Of a stretch of DNA of 53,754 bases, positions 1 through 8,355 are shown in pieces; position 1 is the first letter of the stretch, and every line of letters starts with the position of its first letter. Where the stretch lies: assembly GCA_015903945.1 (NCBI GenBank), contig JABMDL010000024.1, positions 1 through 53,754 of the forward strand. Direction: 5' to 3'. This DNA is from Nitrospira sp. (lineage in GTDB: Bacteria; Nitrospirota; Nitrospiria; Nitrospirales; Nitrospiraceae). A program made the translations under genes and the position numbers. A model generated the notes under the pieces. That model did no database searches, was not told where the DNA came from, and saw only the letters and a list, made by a program, of their open reading frames with translations.

Positions 1-23
1 TTGGAAGAAAGGACCGAACTAAC

Positions 24-236
24 ATGCGTTATGCCGTGGTGATCGAGAAAGCCCCCGCCAATTACGCGGCGTATGTTCCTGATTTGCCTGGTTGTATTGC
101 CACCGGTGCAACTGTGGCAGAAACCGAGTCCCTCATCCGAGAAGCCATCGAGTTTCATCTTGAAGGTCTCAAAGCCGACGGCCTTCCTATTCCACCGCCA
201 AGCAGCCAAGTCGAATACGTCGACATCCCAGCCTAA
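24..236 (+). CDS. HicB-family antitoxin-like protein
   Basis: A 70-residue protein with the compact HicB fold signature: an N-terminal strand (MRYAVVIEK), then the motif YVPDLPGC near residues 17-24, followed by a helix rich in Glu and Ala (TESLIREAIEFHLEGL). HicB antitoxins neutralise the HicA mRNA interferase and often repress their own operon. This short form lacks the C-terminal ribbon-helix-helix or HTH extension of long HicB proteins. A HicA partner would normally lie immediately upstream, which is outside the window, so whether the pair is complete cannot be seen. It could also be one of the many orphan HicB-like proteins. Confidence 0.85.
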   Translation: MRYAVVIEKAPANYAAYVPDLPGCIATGATVAETESLIREAIEFHLEGLKADGLPIPPPSSQVEYVDIPA

Positions 237-522
237 GTCGTACTGTCAGTAGCAGCCGCAATCATTTCCCCTGCAGACTACCTCCGACTCAACGTGGTTG
301 GGTGGAATAGACTGCGGGCTGATCACCAGATAGCCTGCAGAAGTCAATTTCTGGCTTCGGGGCAGAGCTGGATTGTGTTGATTGATAACCATCCAACTTT
401 TCGATAGATTCCTTCCCAAAAGATTGCTCAGGCTGCCTTGCTATACCACACAGGTAGTTTGCAGCAGCAGACTTTGGAGGTAGCCCTACAGTCCTTGGCA
501 CTATAGGTTGCCGATTTCAGCA

Positions 523-1425
523 ATGGATCAATCCACCGCTATATTCAACTCAATAGCTGATCTCGATAGTATCAAGCGCCTTGTGGCAGACCGGACCCAG
601 GAGAATGTTTACTTGGAACTGAAGACCAAGAAGGATCGAAGCCGGCCTGATCTTGACGAATCTGATGCATGGCAGTTCTCGCGCGCGCTTTCTGGATTCG
701 CCAATTCTGACGGAGGAGTCCTGGTCTGGGGTATTGAGACGGACAAGGAGGAGCGAGCGTCGGTATTAAAGCCGATCTCATCGGTAGCCGACTTCGAGGC
801 TCGGCTCAAGAAGTCACTCCTTAATGCCGTCCAACCCTTTGTCGATGGAGTCCAGATTGTTGTCATTTTGGAGGAGGGTGCCGCCGGCGACGGGTATGTG
901 AAGGTGCTTGTTCCTCGCAGCGAAAAGACGCCTCATCGGGCGATGCGAGCAGATCGCGAATACTTCCGACGAAGCACCGAGGGATTCTATCGAATGGAGC
1001 ATTTTGACTTGGAGGACGGCTTTGGCCGCCGCCCGCATCCGGCCCTCGTTTTCGTTGCCACTTTGGTTCCTCGACGCGATGACGATCCGCATGAAGATGT
1101 CCATCTGGCGCTGTTGAACCAAGGAAGAGGTCTCGCCAAGTACCCCGGCTTCACTTTGGCATTCTCACCAGACGTGTCGGTGGTCGCTACATCGCATGGT
1201 ATCAACAACAATAGCAGTATCAACAATGGCAGACCGATCGTTTCCTATCAGGACAATATTGCTGTCATTCATGCCGTACCGGTGCAGAGCAGCATCGGTA
1301 CCGTCACAATCAAACGATCATCAAAGGGAGCGCCCTTGCAGATCAGCGTTCGGTGGTACTGTGAAGGGATGAGTGAGCGCACCTACTCAGGATTAGTGAG
1401 TCCGGAAGTTCACGAAGCGAGGTAA
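523..1425 (+). CDS. AlbA_2 (Schlafen-like) domain protein
   Basis: About 300 residues. The N-terminal half matches the AlbA_2 putative nucleic-acid-binding domain: an acidic-to-Lys segment (ENVYLELKTKKD, early in the protein), then FANSDGGVLVWGIE near residues 60-75, and an RxxREYFRRS-like segment before residue 155. The C-terminal half (from about residue 165) is not recognised. AlbA_2 proteins are often accessory regulators or defence-associated factors, but nothing here fixes a function. An ATG at 523 is preferred; a TTG at 508 in the same frame would add five residues. The gene is isolated, followed by a REP-like hairpin and the convergent trpS. Confidence 0.75.
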   Translation: MDQSTAIFNSIADLDSIKRLVADRTQENVYLELKTKKDRSRPDLDESDAWQFSRALSGFANSDGGVLVWGIETDKEERASVLKPISSVADFEARLKKSLLNAVQPFVDGVQIVVILEEGAAGDGYVKVLVPRSEKTPHRAMRADREYFRRSTEGFYRMEHFDLEDGFGRRPHPALVFVATLVPRRDDDPHEDVHLALLNQGRGLAKYPGFTLAFSPDVSVVATSHGINNNSSINNGRPIVSYQDNIAVIHAVPVQSSIGTVTIKRSSKGAPLQISVRWYCEGMSERTYSGLVSPEVHEAR

Positions 1426-1452
1426 AAAAAGGGACATGCTACTTTGTCGGAT

Positions 1453-1495
1453 GGGGACAGACACCACGCGGAACGCGGGGAGGGTGTCAGTCCCC
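1453..1495. repeat. REP-like long imperfect hairpin
   Basis: The arms 1453-1465 (GGGGACAGACACC) and 1483-1495 (GGTGTCAGTCCCC) pair at 12 of 13 positions. Inside the loop a second small stem, CGCG-GAA-CGCG, lies at 1467-1477. The segment just upstream (from about 1425) has an A-run followed by GGGACATGCTACTTT, a string I associate with REP elements of RAYT (Y1 transposase) families. It sits between the convergent ends of the AlbA_2 gene and trpS, so it may also act as a bidirectional transcription barrier. No transposase gene is in the window. Confidence 0.6.
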
Positions 1496-1671
1496 TGGCT
1501 CCCGATCGCTGTCGCTCGTCGTTTGTGAAGTTCGCGTTTCCCGCTCAGCGAGGCGAGTATGAATCGCAAACAAGAATGAGGCAGATAGGTTCTTGACCAC
1601 GAGATACGTTGCCTAGATGGTTTCTGGGCGAACTGTCGTGAATAGAGCAGGTTCAAGGAGAGAAGTCAGGC

Positions 1672-2664
1672 TCAAATCTTCATCGCTTCGTTCACTTCGG
1701 CGAGTGTGGCCTTGGCGACCACTGAGGCGCGCTGGCTCCCAGCTTGGACGATGGCTTCAATTTGCTCTGGATCTTTGGTCAGCTTCGCGCGCGCGTCCCA
1801 CATCGGCGTCATCTGCTCCACCATCTTATCCGCCACCTGTTTCTTGCAATCGATGCAGCCGATGGCCGCGCTGCGGCAATCCTTGGCGATCTGCTCCTGA
1901 ACAGGGATCGACGAATAGATTTTGTGAAACTCATAGACCGGACAGATGTCAGGGTTGCCGGGATCAGTCCGACGCACCCGGGCCGGATCGGTCACCATGG
2001 TCTTGAGTTTCTGCCGCACGACCGGTTCTGGGTCCGACAGATTGATCGTATTGTGGTAGCTCTTGCTCATTTTCCGGCCGTCGGTGCCGAGCACTTTTGG
2101 AAATTTGGTGAGGTGTTCTTTCGGCTCCGGGAAGACCGGCGTTTTATAAATATCATTGAACCGCCGCGCGATCTCGCGCGTGAGTTCGAGGTGGGGCAAC
2201 TGGTCTTTGCCGACCGGGACGAAATCGGGTTTGTACAGCAAGATGTCGGCGGCCTGGAGGACGGGGTAGCCGAGGAAGCCGTAGGTGCCGAGGTCTTTCT
2301 CTTTGATTTCTTCCTGCTTTTCTTTGTACGTCGGATTGCGCTCCAACCAGGAGACGGGGGTCATCATCGACAGCAACAGATGCAGGATCGCATGCTCGGG
2401 AATACGGGATTGGACAAACACGGTTGAACGGCTAGGGTCGATGCCGGCGGCCAACCAATCGATCAGCATTTCGTGCACGAACTCACGGACGCGGCTGGTA
2501 TCGGCGTAGTTGGTCGAGAGCGCGTGCCAGTCAGCGACGAAGAAGTAACAGTCGTACTGTTCTTGGAGCGCCTTCCAATTTTCCAGCGCGCCCAAATGGT
2601 TACCCAGATGCATCAGACCGCTGGGCTGCATGCCGCTGAGCACCCGTTTGCGTGACGACGTCAT
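1672..2664 (-). CDS. trpS: Tryptophanyl-tRNA synthetase
   Basis: 330 residues, the usual bacterial TrpRS length. This class I synthetase charges tRNA-Trp in the cytoplasm. The HIGH-type signature is seen as PSGLMHLGNHLG near residues 14-25 and the KMSKS loop as GRKMSKSYHNT near residue 195-205. The sequence DWHALST near residue 45 and the GYPVLQAADILLYK segment near residues 130-145 are typical of the family. The ATG at 2664 overlaps the stop of the upstream M50 peptidase gene by ATGA, so the two are probably translationally coupled. It is the last gene of a three-gene minus-strand operon. Confidence 0.97.
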   Translation of the reverse strand: MTSSRKRVLSGMQPSGLMHLGNHLGALENWKALQEQYDCYFFVADWHALSTNYADTSRVREFVHEMLIDWLAAGIDPSRSTVFVQSRIPEHAILHLLLSMMTPVSWLERNPTYKEKQEEIKEKDLGTYGFLGYPVLQAADILLYKPDFVPVGKDQLPHLELTREIARRFNDIYKTPVFPEPKEHLTKFPKVLGTDGRKMSKSYHNTINLSDPEPVVRQKLKTMVTDPARVRRTDPGNPDICPVYEFHKIYSSIPVQEQIAKDCRSAAIGCIDCKKQVADKMVEQMTPMWDARAKLTKDPEQIEAIVQAGSQRASVVAKATLAEVNEAMKI

Positions 2665-3398
2665 TCGGAGGCTCCACCCAGGCCAAGTGCGGTTGAGAGG
2701 ATGGTGCCGGACAAACCGGACGCGAAGGTGTTGGTGATCGTGTGGATCACGCGCAGCTCCTTGTCGAAGACAATGAGGCCGACCAAAATCAACATGCCGT
2801 ACGGCTCCAGGCGAGCCAGCGTCATCGCCGGCTTGGCCGGCAAGACACAGGTCAGGATGCGCCCACCGTCGAGCGGGGGGATTGGAATCAAATTAAACAG
2901 CGCGAGGAACACATTGATGATGACAGAATACAGGGCCATGACGGCGATCGGACGCAGCACCATCGTCGTCAGCAGGCTGGATGAGGCATCGGTTTCCGTC
3001 GCCTGCCGTACAGACAACGATGGCTCGATGGTCAGGAGCAGGGCTAGGAACAGGGCGCTGGCCACGGCCAGCAGAAGGTTCATGCCCGGTCCCGCGGCGG
3101 CCACGAGCGCCATATCCTGGCGGGGTCGATACATGTTGCGAGGATCGATCGGCACCGGTTTCGCCCAGCCCAACATGAAACTGCCGGGGAGAAGCAGGCA
3201 CATCAACGGCAGGATGATCGTGCCCAGCGGATCGATGTGCGCCAAGGGATTGACGGTCAGACGGCCTTGGAGTTTCGCCGTGGGGTCGCCGCGTTTCTCA
3301 GCCATCCATCCATGCGCGTATTCGTGCAGCACCATGGCGAACAGCAGAGGAAGGCCCATGTAGGAGATCGTATGGAGGATCTGCGACAGCGAGTTCAT
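2661..3398 (-). CDS. Site-2-protease-type M50 zinc metallopeptidase
   Basis: 245 residues, an intramembrane metalloprotease of the short rhomboid-like S2P (M50B) group. The zinc motif HEYAHG lies at residues 25-30 (HExxH) within the first membrane span. The second metal-binding motif appears as IPIPPLDGGRI around residues 170-180. A block of the type NPLAHIDPLGT, with GWAKPVPID further on, is typical of this subgroup. Four to six membrane segments are visible. Substrates of this subgroup are mostly unknown. The gene begins 12 bp after the LpoA-like gene and overlaps trpS by 4 bp. Confidence 0.9.
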   Translation of the reverse strand: MNSLSQILHTISYMGLPLLFAMVLHEYAHGWMAEKRGDPTAKLQGRLTVNPLAHIDPLGTIILPLMCLLLPGSFMLGWAKPVPIDPRNMYRPRQDMALVAAAGPGMNLLLAVASALFLALLLTIEPSLSVRQATETDASSSLLTTMVLRPIAVMALYSVIINVFLALFNLIPIPPLDGGRILTCVLPAKPAMTLARLEPYGMLILVGLIVFDKELRVIHTITNTFASGLSGTILSTALGLGGASE

Positions 3399-3410
3399 GC
3401 GTGGGCGCTC

Positions 3411-5384
3411 TTAATTCAACTGCACGAATTTACCCTGTTTCACCTGCAGAAGAAAGAGCGGCCGATGCAAGGTGCCGTCCGGTCCGAATCCGGCCGGTCC
3501 GGCGAGGGTGGGCAGGTTGCGTTGGGTCATCAAGAACTCTTGCAGTTCCTCGCCGGATCCAGCCCCGCTGCGGATGCCTTCGATGGCTACTCTGGCGGCG
3601 TCGTATCCTTGCATGGTGAAGAGCGAGGGCGTGGTTTGGAAGCGTTTTTGATACCGCTGCACAAAATCCTGCACGGCGGGGTTGGCGCTGTCCACGAAAA
3701 ATCCATCGACGAATGTGGCGCCTTCGACCGTCCGGTCGGCGGTGCGGGCGAAATCTTGCGTGTTCCAGCCGTTCGTGCCGAGGAGCGGGACCCGTATGTC
3801 ATGGAATGCCAGTTGCGCGGCGAGCAAGCCGACATCGCCGGAGCGGCTTGGAATAAAGATCGCGTCAAATCCTGGCGTGTAGAGCATCCGCTTGTCGATT
3901 CGATTGACAGGCTTGCCGACTGGCCGCGAGGGATCGACCGGCACGGCCAGGCCGTATTTCTTGAGATCCTCGGCTTTGAGCCGCGTGATCGGCGGATTGA
4001 AATCCGTGTCCCCCTCCTTGAAGGATTCGATGGCGATGATCTCCCCGTCTTGCCGCCGAACCTCCTGCGCAAAGAGGCGCGCGAGTTCCCGTCCGTAGAT
4101 GGTGTCGGGATGGAGAATGCAAAACCGCCGATACCCTTGATCTTTGATGGCATAGGCCGCGATGCGCTCGGCCTGCAAGCCGTAGGTGAGCGACGTGCTG
4201 AACAGGTAACTACCCAGGCGGCGGACATTCGGAAGCGTGGCGGCCGGGGTGATCAGCGGCACTCTGGTTCGTTGCGCCATTTCCGCCATGACGGGGAGAT
4301 TCTTGGACAGCATAGGGCCGATGACCACGAGCGGGCGGTCGTCGGTGAGCAGTGACGACAGATCGTCCAAGAATCCGGGACGATCTGCGTCATGGTCTTT
4401 GACGATCAGGCCGATGGGCGGCGTGCCGGGCTGTTCGCGTGCGCGTTCCAGCGCGATTTGGATGCCTTCCAGGACATCGTTGGCGAACGGGGCGAGGCGT
4501 CCCGATAGGGGGAGGACGGCCGCGATGAAAAATTGATTCGCTTTGAGTTTGGTGCTCAGCAGTTCCAGTGACTCATTGATCCTTTGGCTCTGGGGATGGG
4601 TCGGAAAGGCGGCGAGAAAGCGACGAGCTTCTTGCTCCGCCAAGTGGTCGTCGCCGTGCGCGATATAGTAGTCGATGAGGCCGATGGACGCGAGATCGCC
4701 TGGATAGACGCGTGGGAAGGTGTCTCGTACCCGGATCAGCCCTTTCCGGTCGAGCTTTTCCGCGATCATCCCACGGATTTGCTCACGTGCGTCCGCCGTA
4801 TCGTCTTCCACGGCGCCCTGCATGCTTTCCAATAGAATGCGGATCGCGCGTACAAAGTCTTTCTTTTGAACCAGGACATCCGCCGTCAGTGTTAATGCCT
4901 CGTGCCTGGTGTTGTCATCCTGAGTTCCAGTGCGGATTTGTGCCAGAAGCGGCAGGGCCAAGTCGGGGTTGCCCATGGCGGCATGGGCGCGGGCCAGCAG
5001 GAGTTTGCTGCGTTCGTTCAAGTCCGAGTCAGGAAATTCAAGCTGAAGTTGGTTCAGATATTTGATCGATTCGGGATAGTCCTTCATGCCGTAGAGCGCG
5101 GCCCCGAGGAGTAAATATGTATCGTCCAGATACTCTGGGTGCGGTAATGTTGTCAGGAAGCGGCGCAACGCCGTTGCGGCGGACTCGGGGTCGCCCTTTT
5201 CGATGAGTTGTTTCGCCTGGGCCAAGACCGGTGGCGTGGGAGGAGGAGGTGCCGGCTTGGTTGCTGCGGTGCCTGGTTGTGGGAACAGGAGCCAGAAGCC
5301 GAGTAACAGCGCAAGCGACACAACACCGATTCTCGGACGTGACTCAACAACCGTGTGCTGGAATGTGTGCCTGTGGGGGAGCAT
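3411..5384 (-). CDS. LpoA-like / periplasmic binding protein with N-terminal TPR region
   Basis: 657 residues from the ATG at 5384. A longer reading from 5453 is open, but the later ATG places a basic stretch and a hydrophobic span (VVSLALLLGFWLLF) as a normal signal peptide. Residues of about 60-290 form TPR-like helical pairs (PESAATALRRFL, DYPESIKYLNQL). From about residue 300 the protein matches the Peripla_BP_6 (leucine-binding) fold: IAAVLPLSGRLAPFA, then PLVVIGPMLS and YDAARVAIEGI near the end. This architecture is shared with LpoA, the activator of penicillin-binding proteins, but also with amino-acid ABC transporter binding proteins; no transporter genes are nearby, which favours an envelope role. 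First gene of the minus-strand operon. Confidence 0.85.
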   Translation of the reverse strand: MLPHRHTFQHTVVESRPRIGVVSLALLLGFWLLFPQPGTAATKPAPPPPTPPVLAQAKQLIEKGDPESAATALRRFLTTLPHPEYLDDTYLLLGAALYGMKDYPESIKYLNQLQLEFPDSDLNERSKLLLARAHAAMGNPDLALPLLAQIRTGTQDDNTRHEALTLTADVLVQKKDFVRAIRILLESMQGAVEDDTADAREQIRGMIAEKLDRKGLIRVRDTFPRVYPGDLASIGLIDYYIAHGDDHLAEQEARRFLAAFPTHPQSQRINESLELLSTKLKANQFFIAAVLPLSGRLAPFANDVLEGIQIALERAREQPGTPPIGLIVKDHDADRPGFLDDLSSLLTDDRPLVVIGPMLSKNLPVMAEMAQRTRVPLITPAATLPNVRRLGSYLFSTSLTYGLQAERIAAYAIKDQGYRRFCILHPDTIYGRELARLFAQEVRRQDGEIIAIESFKEGDTDFNPPITRLKAEDLKKYGLAVPVDPSRPVGKPVNRIDKRMLYTPGFDAIFIPSRSGDVGLLAAQLAFHDIRVPLLGTNGWNTQDFARTADRTVEGATFVDGFFVDSANPAVQDFVQRYQKRFQTTPSLFTMQGYDAARVAIEGIRSGAGSGEELQEFLMTQRNLPTLAGPAGFGPDGTLHRPLFLLQVKQGKFVQLN

Positions 5385-5570
5385 GGCCGTTGAACGGTAG
5401 ATTGGATGTTGCTTGCTCGGTTGACTAGTATCGGAAAGGGTGCAAGGTGTCAAGGAGAACCACGGTGTGTTCGTTGTCTTCGGAAAAGAAGTCGGCTATA
5501 GTTTGTTTCGCTTTGCCGTGTCGGGTGTCGCAGTGACGTCGCCATGTTTGTGTGAACCCCCGCAATTCGT

Positions 5571-6506
5571 ATGACCGATGCAGCAGCGCCTATCCTCGAT
5601 CCGCTCGTCGAACGCTATCTGCGTGGGCTGCGAATCGAGCACGGGCTGTCGATCAACACGATCGAGTCCTACCGGCGGGATCTCGCGAAATTTCAACGGC
5701 ACTTGGCGCGACATCGTTTCCGGATGAGCGACGCTGTCGGCCCGCCGGTCGTCGTCGCGTTTCTCGCCTCCTTGCGCGCACAACCGCTTGCGTCGTCGTC
5801 GATTGCCCGTGTGCTGTCGGCCATGCGCGGGTGGTTTCGTTTTCTGGTCCGGGAACGTTTCGTGGAGAGCAGTCCTCTCCCGGAGGTGATCGCATCACGT
5901 CGAGCGGTCCGATTGCCGAAGACGTTAACGATGTCGGAGGTCACACAGTTGTTGGATCTGCCCGCCGGTTCTTCCGTCGAGGGTCGTCGGGATCGGACCA
6001 TGCTGGAGCTGCTGTATGCGTCCGGTCTCCGTGTGTCGGAGCTTGTGGGGCTCACAGTGTCTCAGGTCGATCTCAATGCGAGCTGCCTGCGCGTGATGGG
6101 AAAAGGCGCCAAGGAGAGGGTGGTGCCGATGGGACAGCAGGCCAGGGATCTCCTCTCCGAGTATCTTGTTCAGGTGCGGCCTGTCTTGCTCAAAGAACGT
6201 CCGTCGCGGGCGTTGTTTGTCTCGCGGCGCGCTCAGGCGTTGACCAGACAGGCCTGTTGGAAACTCCTGCGAGTACGTGCGCGGCGCGCGGGGATCACCA
6301 AGGCCATTTCTCCGCACATGCTGCGGCATTCATTCGCCACGCATCTGTTGGAAGGCGGGGCCGATCTGCGGGCGGTGCAGACGATGCTTGGCCACGCTGA
6401 TATTGCGACGACGCAGATTTATACGCATGTGGAACGGAGCCGTCTCAAACAGGTGCATCGGCAATATTTCCCGCGGCAGACCAGCCGGAGATCGGCTCGT
6501 TCATAA
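5571..6506 (+). CDS. xerD: Tyrosine recombinase XerD
   Basis: 311 residues. XerC/XerD resolve chromosome dimers at dif with FtsK. The N-terminal SAM-like DNA-binding domain (residues about 8-95) contains GLSINTIESYRRDL. The catalytic domain holds the full residue set: Arg154 in SGLRVSEL, Lys178, His249 and Arg252 in PHMLRHSFATHLL, His275 in LGHADIATT and the nucleophile Tyr284 in IYTHVE. XerD rather than XerC is chosen from overall similarity of the N-terminal half; the alternative remains possible. It is divergent from the LpoA-like operon and lies just upstream of two tRNA genes. Confidence 0.92.
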   Translation: MTDAAAPILDPLVERYLRGLRIEHGLSINTIESYRRDLAKFQRHLARHRFRMSDAVGPPVVVAFLASLRAQPLASSSIARVLSAMRGWFRFLVRERFVESSPLPEVIASRRAVRLPKTLTMSEVTQLLDLPAGSSVEGRRDRTMLELLYASGLRVSELVGLTVSQVDLNASCLRVMGKGAKERVVPMGQQARDLLSEYLVQVRPVLLKERPSRALFVSRRAQALTRQACWKLLRVRARRAGITKAISPHMLRHSFATHLLEGGADLRAVQTMLGHADIATTQIYTHVERSRLKQVHRQYFPRQTSRRSARS

Positions 6507-6582
6507 CACGCTCTATCCATCGCCTCAGGGAAGACGGTTCAGGCTGGTCGCCGAACGGCGTGCAAGAGGCTGTGGGAATGGG

Positions 6583-6611
6583 TTGACAAGGCCTGAGGGA
6601 CTTGCTACCCT
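6583..6611 (+). promoter_or_regulatory. Sigma70-type promoter of the tRNA genes
   Basis: A perfect -35 box TTGACA at 6583-6588, a 17-bp spacer, and TACCCT at 6606-6611 as the -10. The predicted start, near 6618, is about 17 bp before the mature tRNA-Val. Confidence 0.7.
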
Positions 6612-6634
6612 CCGCCAAGGTTGCTAAGAAAATC

Positions 6635-6710
6635 GGGCGGATAGCTCAGTTGGGAGAGCGCTGCCCTTACAAGGCAGAGGTCACAGGTTCGATCCCTGTT
6701 CCGCCTACCA
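6635..6710 (+). tRNA. tRNA-Val (anticodon TAC)
   Basis: 76 nt including an encoded CCA. The acceptor stem GGGCGGA pairs with TCCGCCT (one G-T pair), the D-arm is present, the anticodon stem CTGCC/GGCAG encloses the loop CTTACAA with anticodon TAC, and the T-arm is ACAGG-TTCGATC-CCTGT. It reads GTA and other GTN codons. Confidence 0.97.
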
Positions 6711-6852
6711 AGGGTTCTTCGTAGGCAGGTTCGAGGGAAGCGATCAGTTCGGAGACGCAACGAGTGAAGATAAAGTTCGGGATATGACCGACGACCATGT
6801 GTAGTCTGTGCAGTCTTGTCATTCCGATCTTCCACCAGCCATAAGGATTAAT

Positions 6853-6931
6853 GGGGCCGTCGTTCAGCCTGGTTTAGGACGCCAGATTGTCAATCTGGAG
6901 GTCGCGGGTTCAAATCCCGTCGGCCCCGCCA
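6853..6931 (+). tRNA. tRNA-Asp (anticodon GTC)
   Basis: 79 nt including an encoded CCA. The acceptor stem GGGGCCG pairs with CGGCCCC, the anticodon stem CCAGA/TCTGG encloses TTGTCAA with anticodon GTC, and the T-loop is TTCAAAT. The D-loop is somewhat long (11 nt), which explains the length. About 140 bp downstream of tRNA-Val, probably cotranscribed. Confidence 0.97.
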
Positions 6932-6987
6932 TATTTCGATGCCTGTGCCGCAAGGCTTCCTCTGTGTCCTCACACGATTACGAGGCT

Positions 6988-7079
6988 GCGCCCCATTCGT
7001 GGGGCGCTTCCATAAGGGGACTACTCGTTTCCGATCTGTTCTCCCGGAGGAACGCCGACTCGCCCCGACCTGGGGCGAG
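6988..7079 (+). other. Two strong hairpins between tRNA-Asp and tolQ
   Basis: The first hairpin, 6988-7007, is GCGCCCCA closed by a TTCG tetraloop and TGGGGCGC. The second, 7059-7079, is CTCGCCCC-GACCT-GGGGCGAG. Neither is followed by a T-run. They may terminate or process the tRNA transcript, or lie in the leader of the tol operon. Confidence 0.5.
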
Positions 7080-7178
7080 CAAGTTGTGTTTTGTCGAGCC
7101 CCTCATTTTCACAAGAGTCTGATACACTCCAGTTCAACCGCGTGGTGCGGGATGTAAAGAAGGGAGCAGGAGACTCCT

Positions 7179-7901
7179 ATGTTTCAATCCGGTCCCATCG
7201 GAATTCTTGTTTCACTCGGCCTCGTATCAAAAGTCGTCCTGCTGTTGCTGCTCGGTTTTTCCGTCGTGTCCTGGGCGGTCATCCTCTCTAAGTGGATGGC
7301 GTTCCGAGCGGCCGATGCGGAGGACCGCCGGTTCATGGCTGCCTTGTCCAAGGCGAAGGATCTCGATGACGTGCCTCGACATAGCCAACGGACGGCCGTG
7401 GGGCCTTGTGCGCATATCTTTTACGGCGTGACTGATCGTCTGAGCCGGCGCGGAGGGGAAGCGTTGGATGCTCTTGACGGCGAAGGAGTGCCAGCGATCG
7501 ATCGACATGTCGTCGAGCGGACCGCCGCACATCTCGCGCAAGGTCAAATCGCCAAGCTGGAGTCGTTCCTGCCGTTTCTGGCAACGACCGGGAATATCAG
7601 CCCGTTTGTGGGCCTGCTCGGTACCGTGATGGGGATCATCGATTCGTTTCGGGAAATCGGCACGCAAGGCACAGCCAGTATTTCTGCCGTGGCCCCCGGC
7701 GTGTCGGAAGCCTTGATTGCGACAGCTGCCGGATTGTTCGCGGCGATTCCCGCGGTCATTGCGTACAACTATTTCCTGACGCGCATCCGACGTACGGCCT
7801 TCCGCATGGATTCGGTGGTGGTCCAGCTGTATGCGCTCTTTCCCGCCAAGGGGAAGCCGGCCTCGACACCCGTTGAGGTCGCTGTGGGAGCGAAGCGATG
7901 A
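7179..7901 (+). CDS. tolQ: Tol-Pal system proton channel subunit TolQ
   Basis: 240 residues, MotA/TolQ/ExbB family. With TolR it forms the inner-membrane proton channel that energises TolA during outer-membrane constriction at division. The first membrane span is at residues 8-30. The two conserved C-terminal spans are visible as FVGLLGTVMGIIDSF (near 145-160) and ALIATAAGLFAAIPAVIAYNYF (near 180-200). A Shine-Dalgarno-like AGGAGA precedes the ATG. The stop overlaps tolR. ExbB is the alternative, but the following tolB and pal genes settle the identity. Confidence 0.95.
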   Translation: MFQSGPIGILVSLGLVSKVVLLLLLGFSVVSWAVILSKWMAFRAADAEDRRFMAALSKAKDLDDVPRHSQRTAVGPCAHIFYGVTDRLSRRGGEALDALDGEGVPAIDRHVVERTAAHLAQGQIAKLESFLPFLATTGNISPFVGLLGTVMGIIDSFREIGTQGTASISAVAPGVSEALIATAAGLFAAIPAVIAYNYFLTRIRRTAFRMDSVVVQLYALFPAKGKPASTPVEVAVGAKR

Positions 7902-8341
7902 TTCTCGAAAGCCGGCAACGGCGATTTTTGGCTGAGATCAATGTCATCCCGCTCGTCGATGTCGTGTTGGTGTTGCTGGTGATCTTCATGGTAACGGCCC
8001 CGATGCTCTACCGGGGCATGGATATCAAGCTGCCGACTTCCGCATCCAATACCATCAAACCGGAGATCCGGGTCGTTCTTACAATTGAAAAAGATCAGCG
8101 GCTCTATCTCGACAAGGATCAGGTGAGTGTCGCGCAGTTAGAGCGCAAGCTTCGCTTGCTCAAAGAGGAGCGCAAGGACGTCTCTCTGTATCTGCGGGCC
8201 GATCAGGATGTGCCGTATGGCGTGGTCGTCCACGTGATGGATGGAGTGAAAAAAGCCGGCATTGAAAAACTGGGCATGGTCACTGATCCAGTCGGGCCGG
8301 AACGTGTGACCGACGCCGTGCCACCAGCGCACAAGAAATAG
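7898..8341 (+). CDS. tolR: Tol-Pal system protein TolR
   Basis: 147 residues, ExbD/TolR family. The N-terminal segment INVIPLVDVVLVLLVIFMVTAP contains the conserved membrane-embedded Asp (near residue 23) that carries protons. The rest is a periplasmic domain ending at a Lys-rich tail. Start overlaps the tolQ stop (ATGA), indicating coupled translation and fixed stoichiometry. Confidence 0.95.
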   Translation: MILESRQRRFLAEINVIPLVDVVLVLLVIFMVTAPMLYRGMDIKLPTSASNTIKPEIRVVLTIEKDQRLYLDKDQVSVAQLERKLRLLKEERKDVSLYLRADQDVPYGVVVHVMDGVKKAGIEKLGMVTDPVGPERVTDAVPPAHKK

Positions 8342-8355
8342 AGGGCAGGGCGCGT

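Noticed and set aside
289..501. A 70-codon frame on the minus strand before the AlbA_2 gene
   Set aside because: No ribosome site, no recognisable features, unlikely codon and residue composition.
3237..4355. A long plus-strand frame of 372 codons
   Set aside because: It is a shadow of the M50 and LpoA-like genes on the other strand; those have clear motifs and normal spacing.
7059..7178. A promoter for tolQ near TGATACACT
   Set aside because: An extended -10 is possible but no matching -35 was found at the proper distance.
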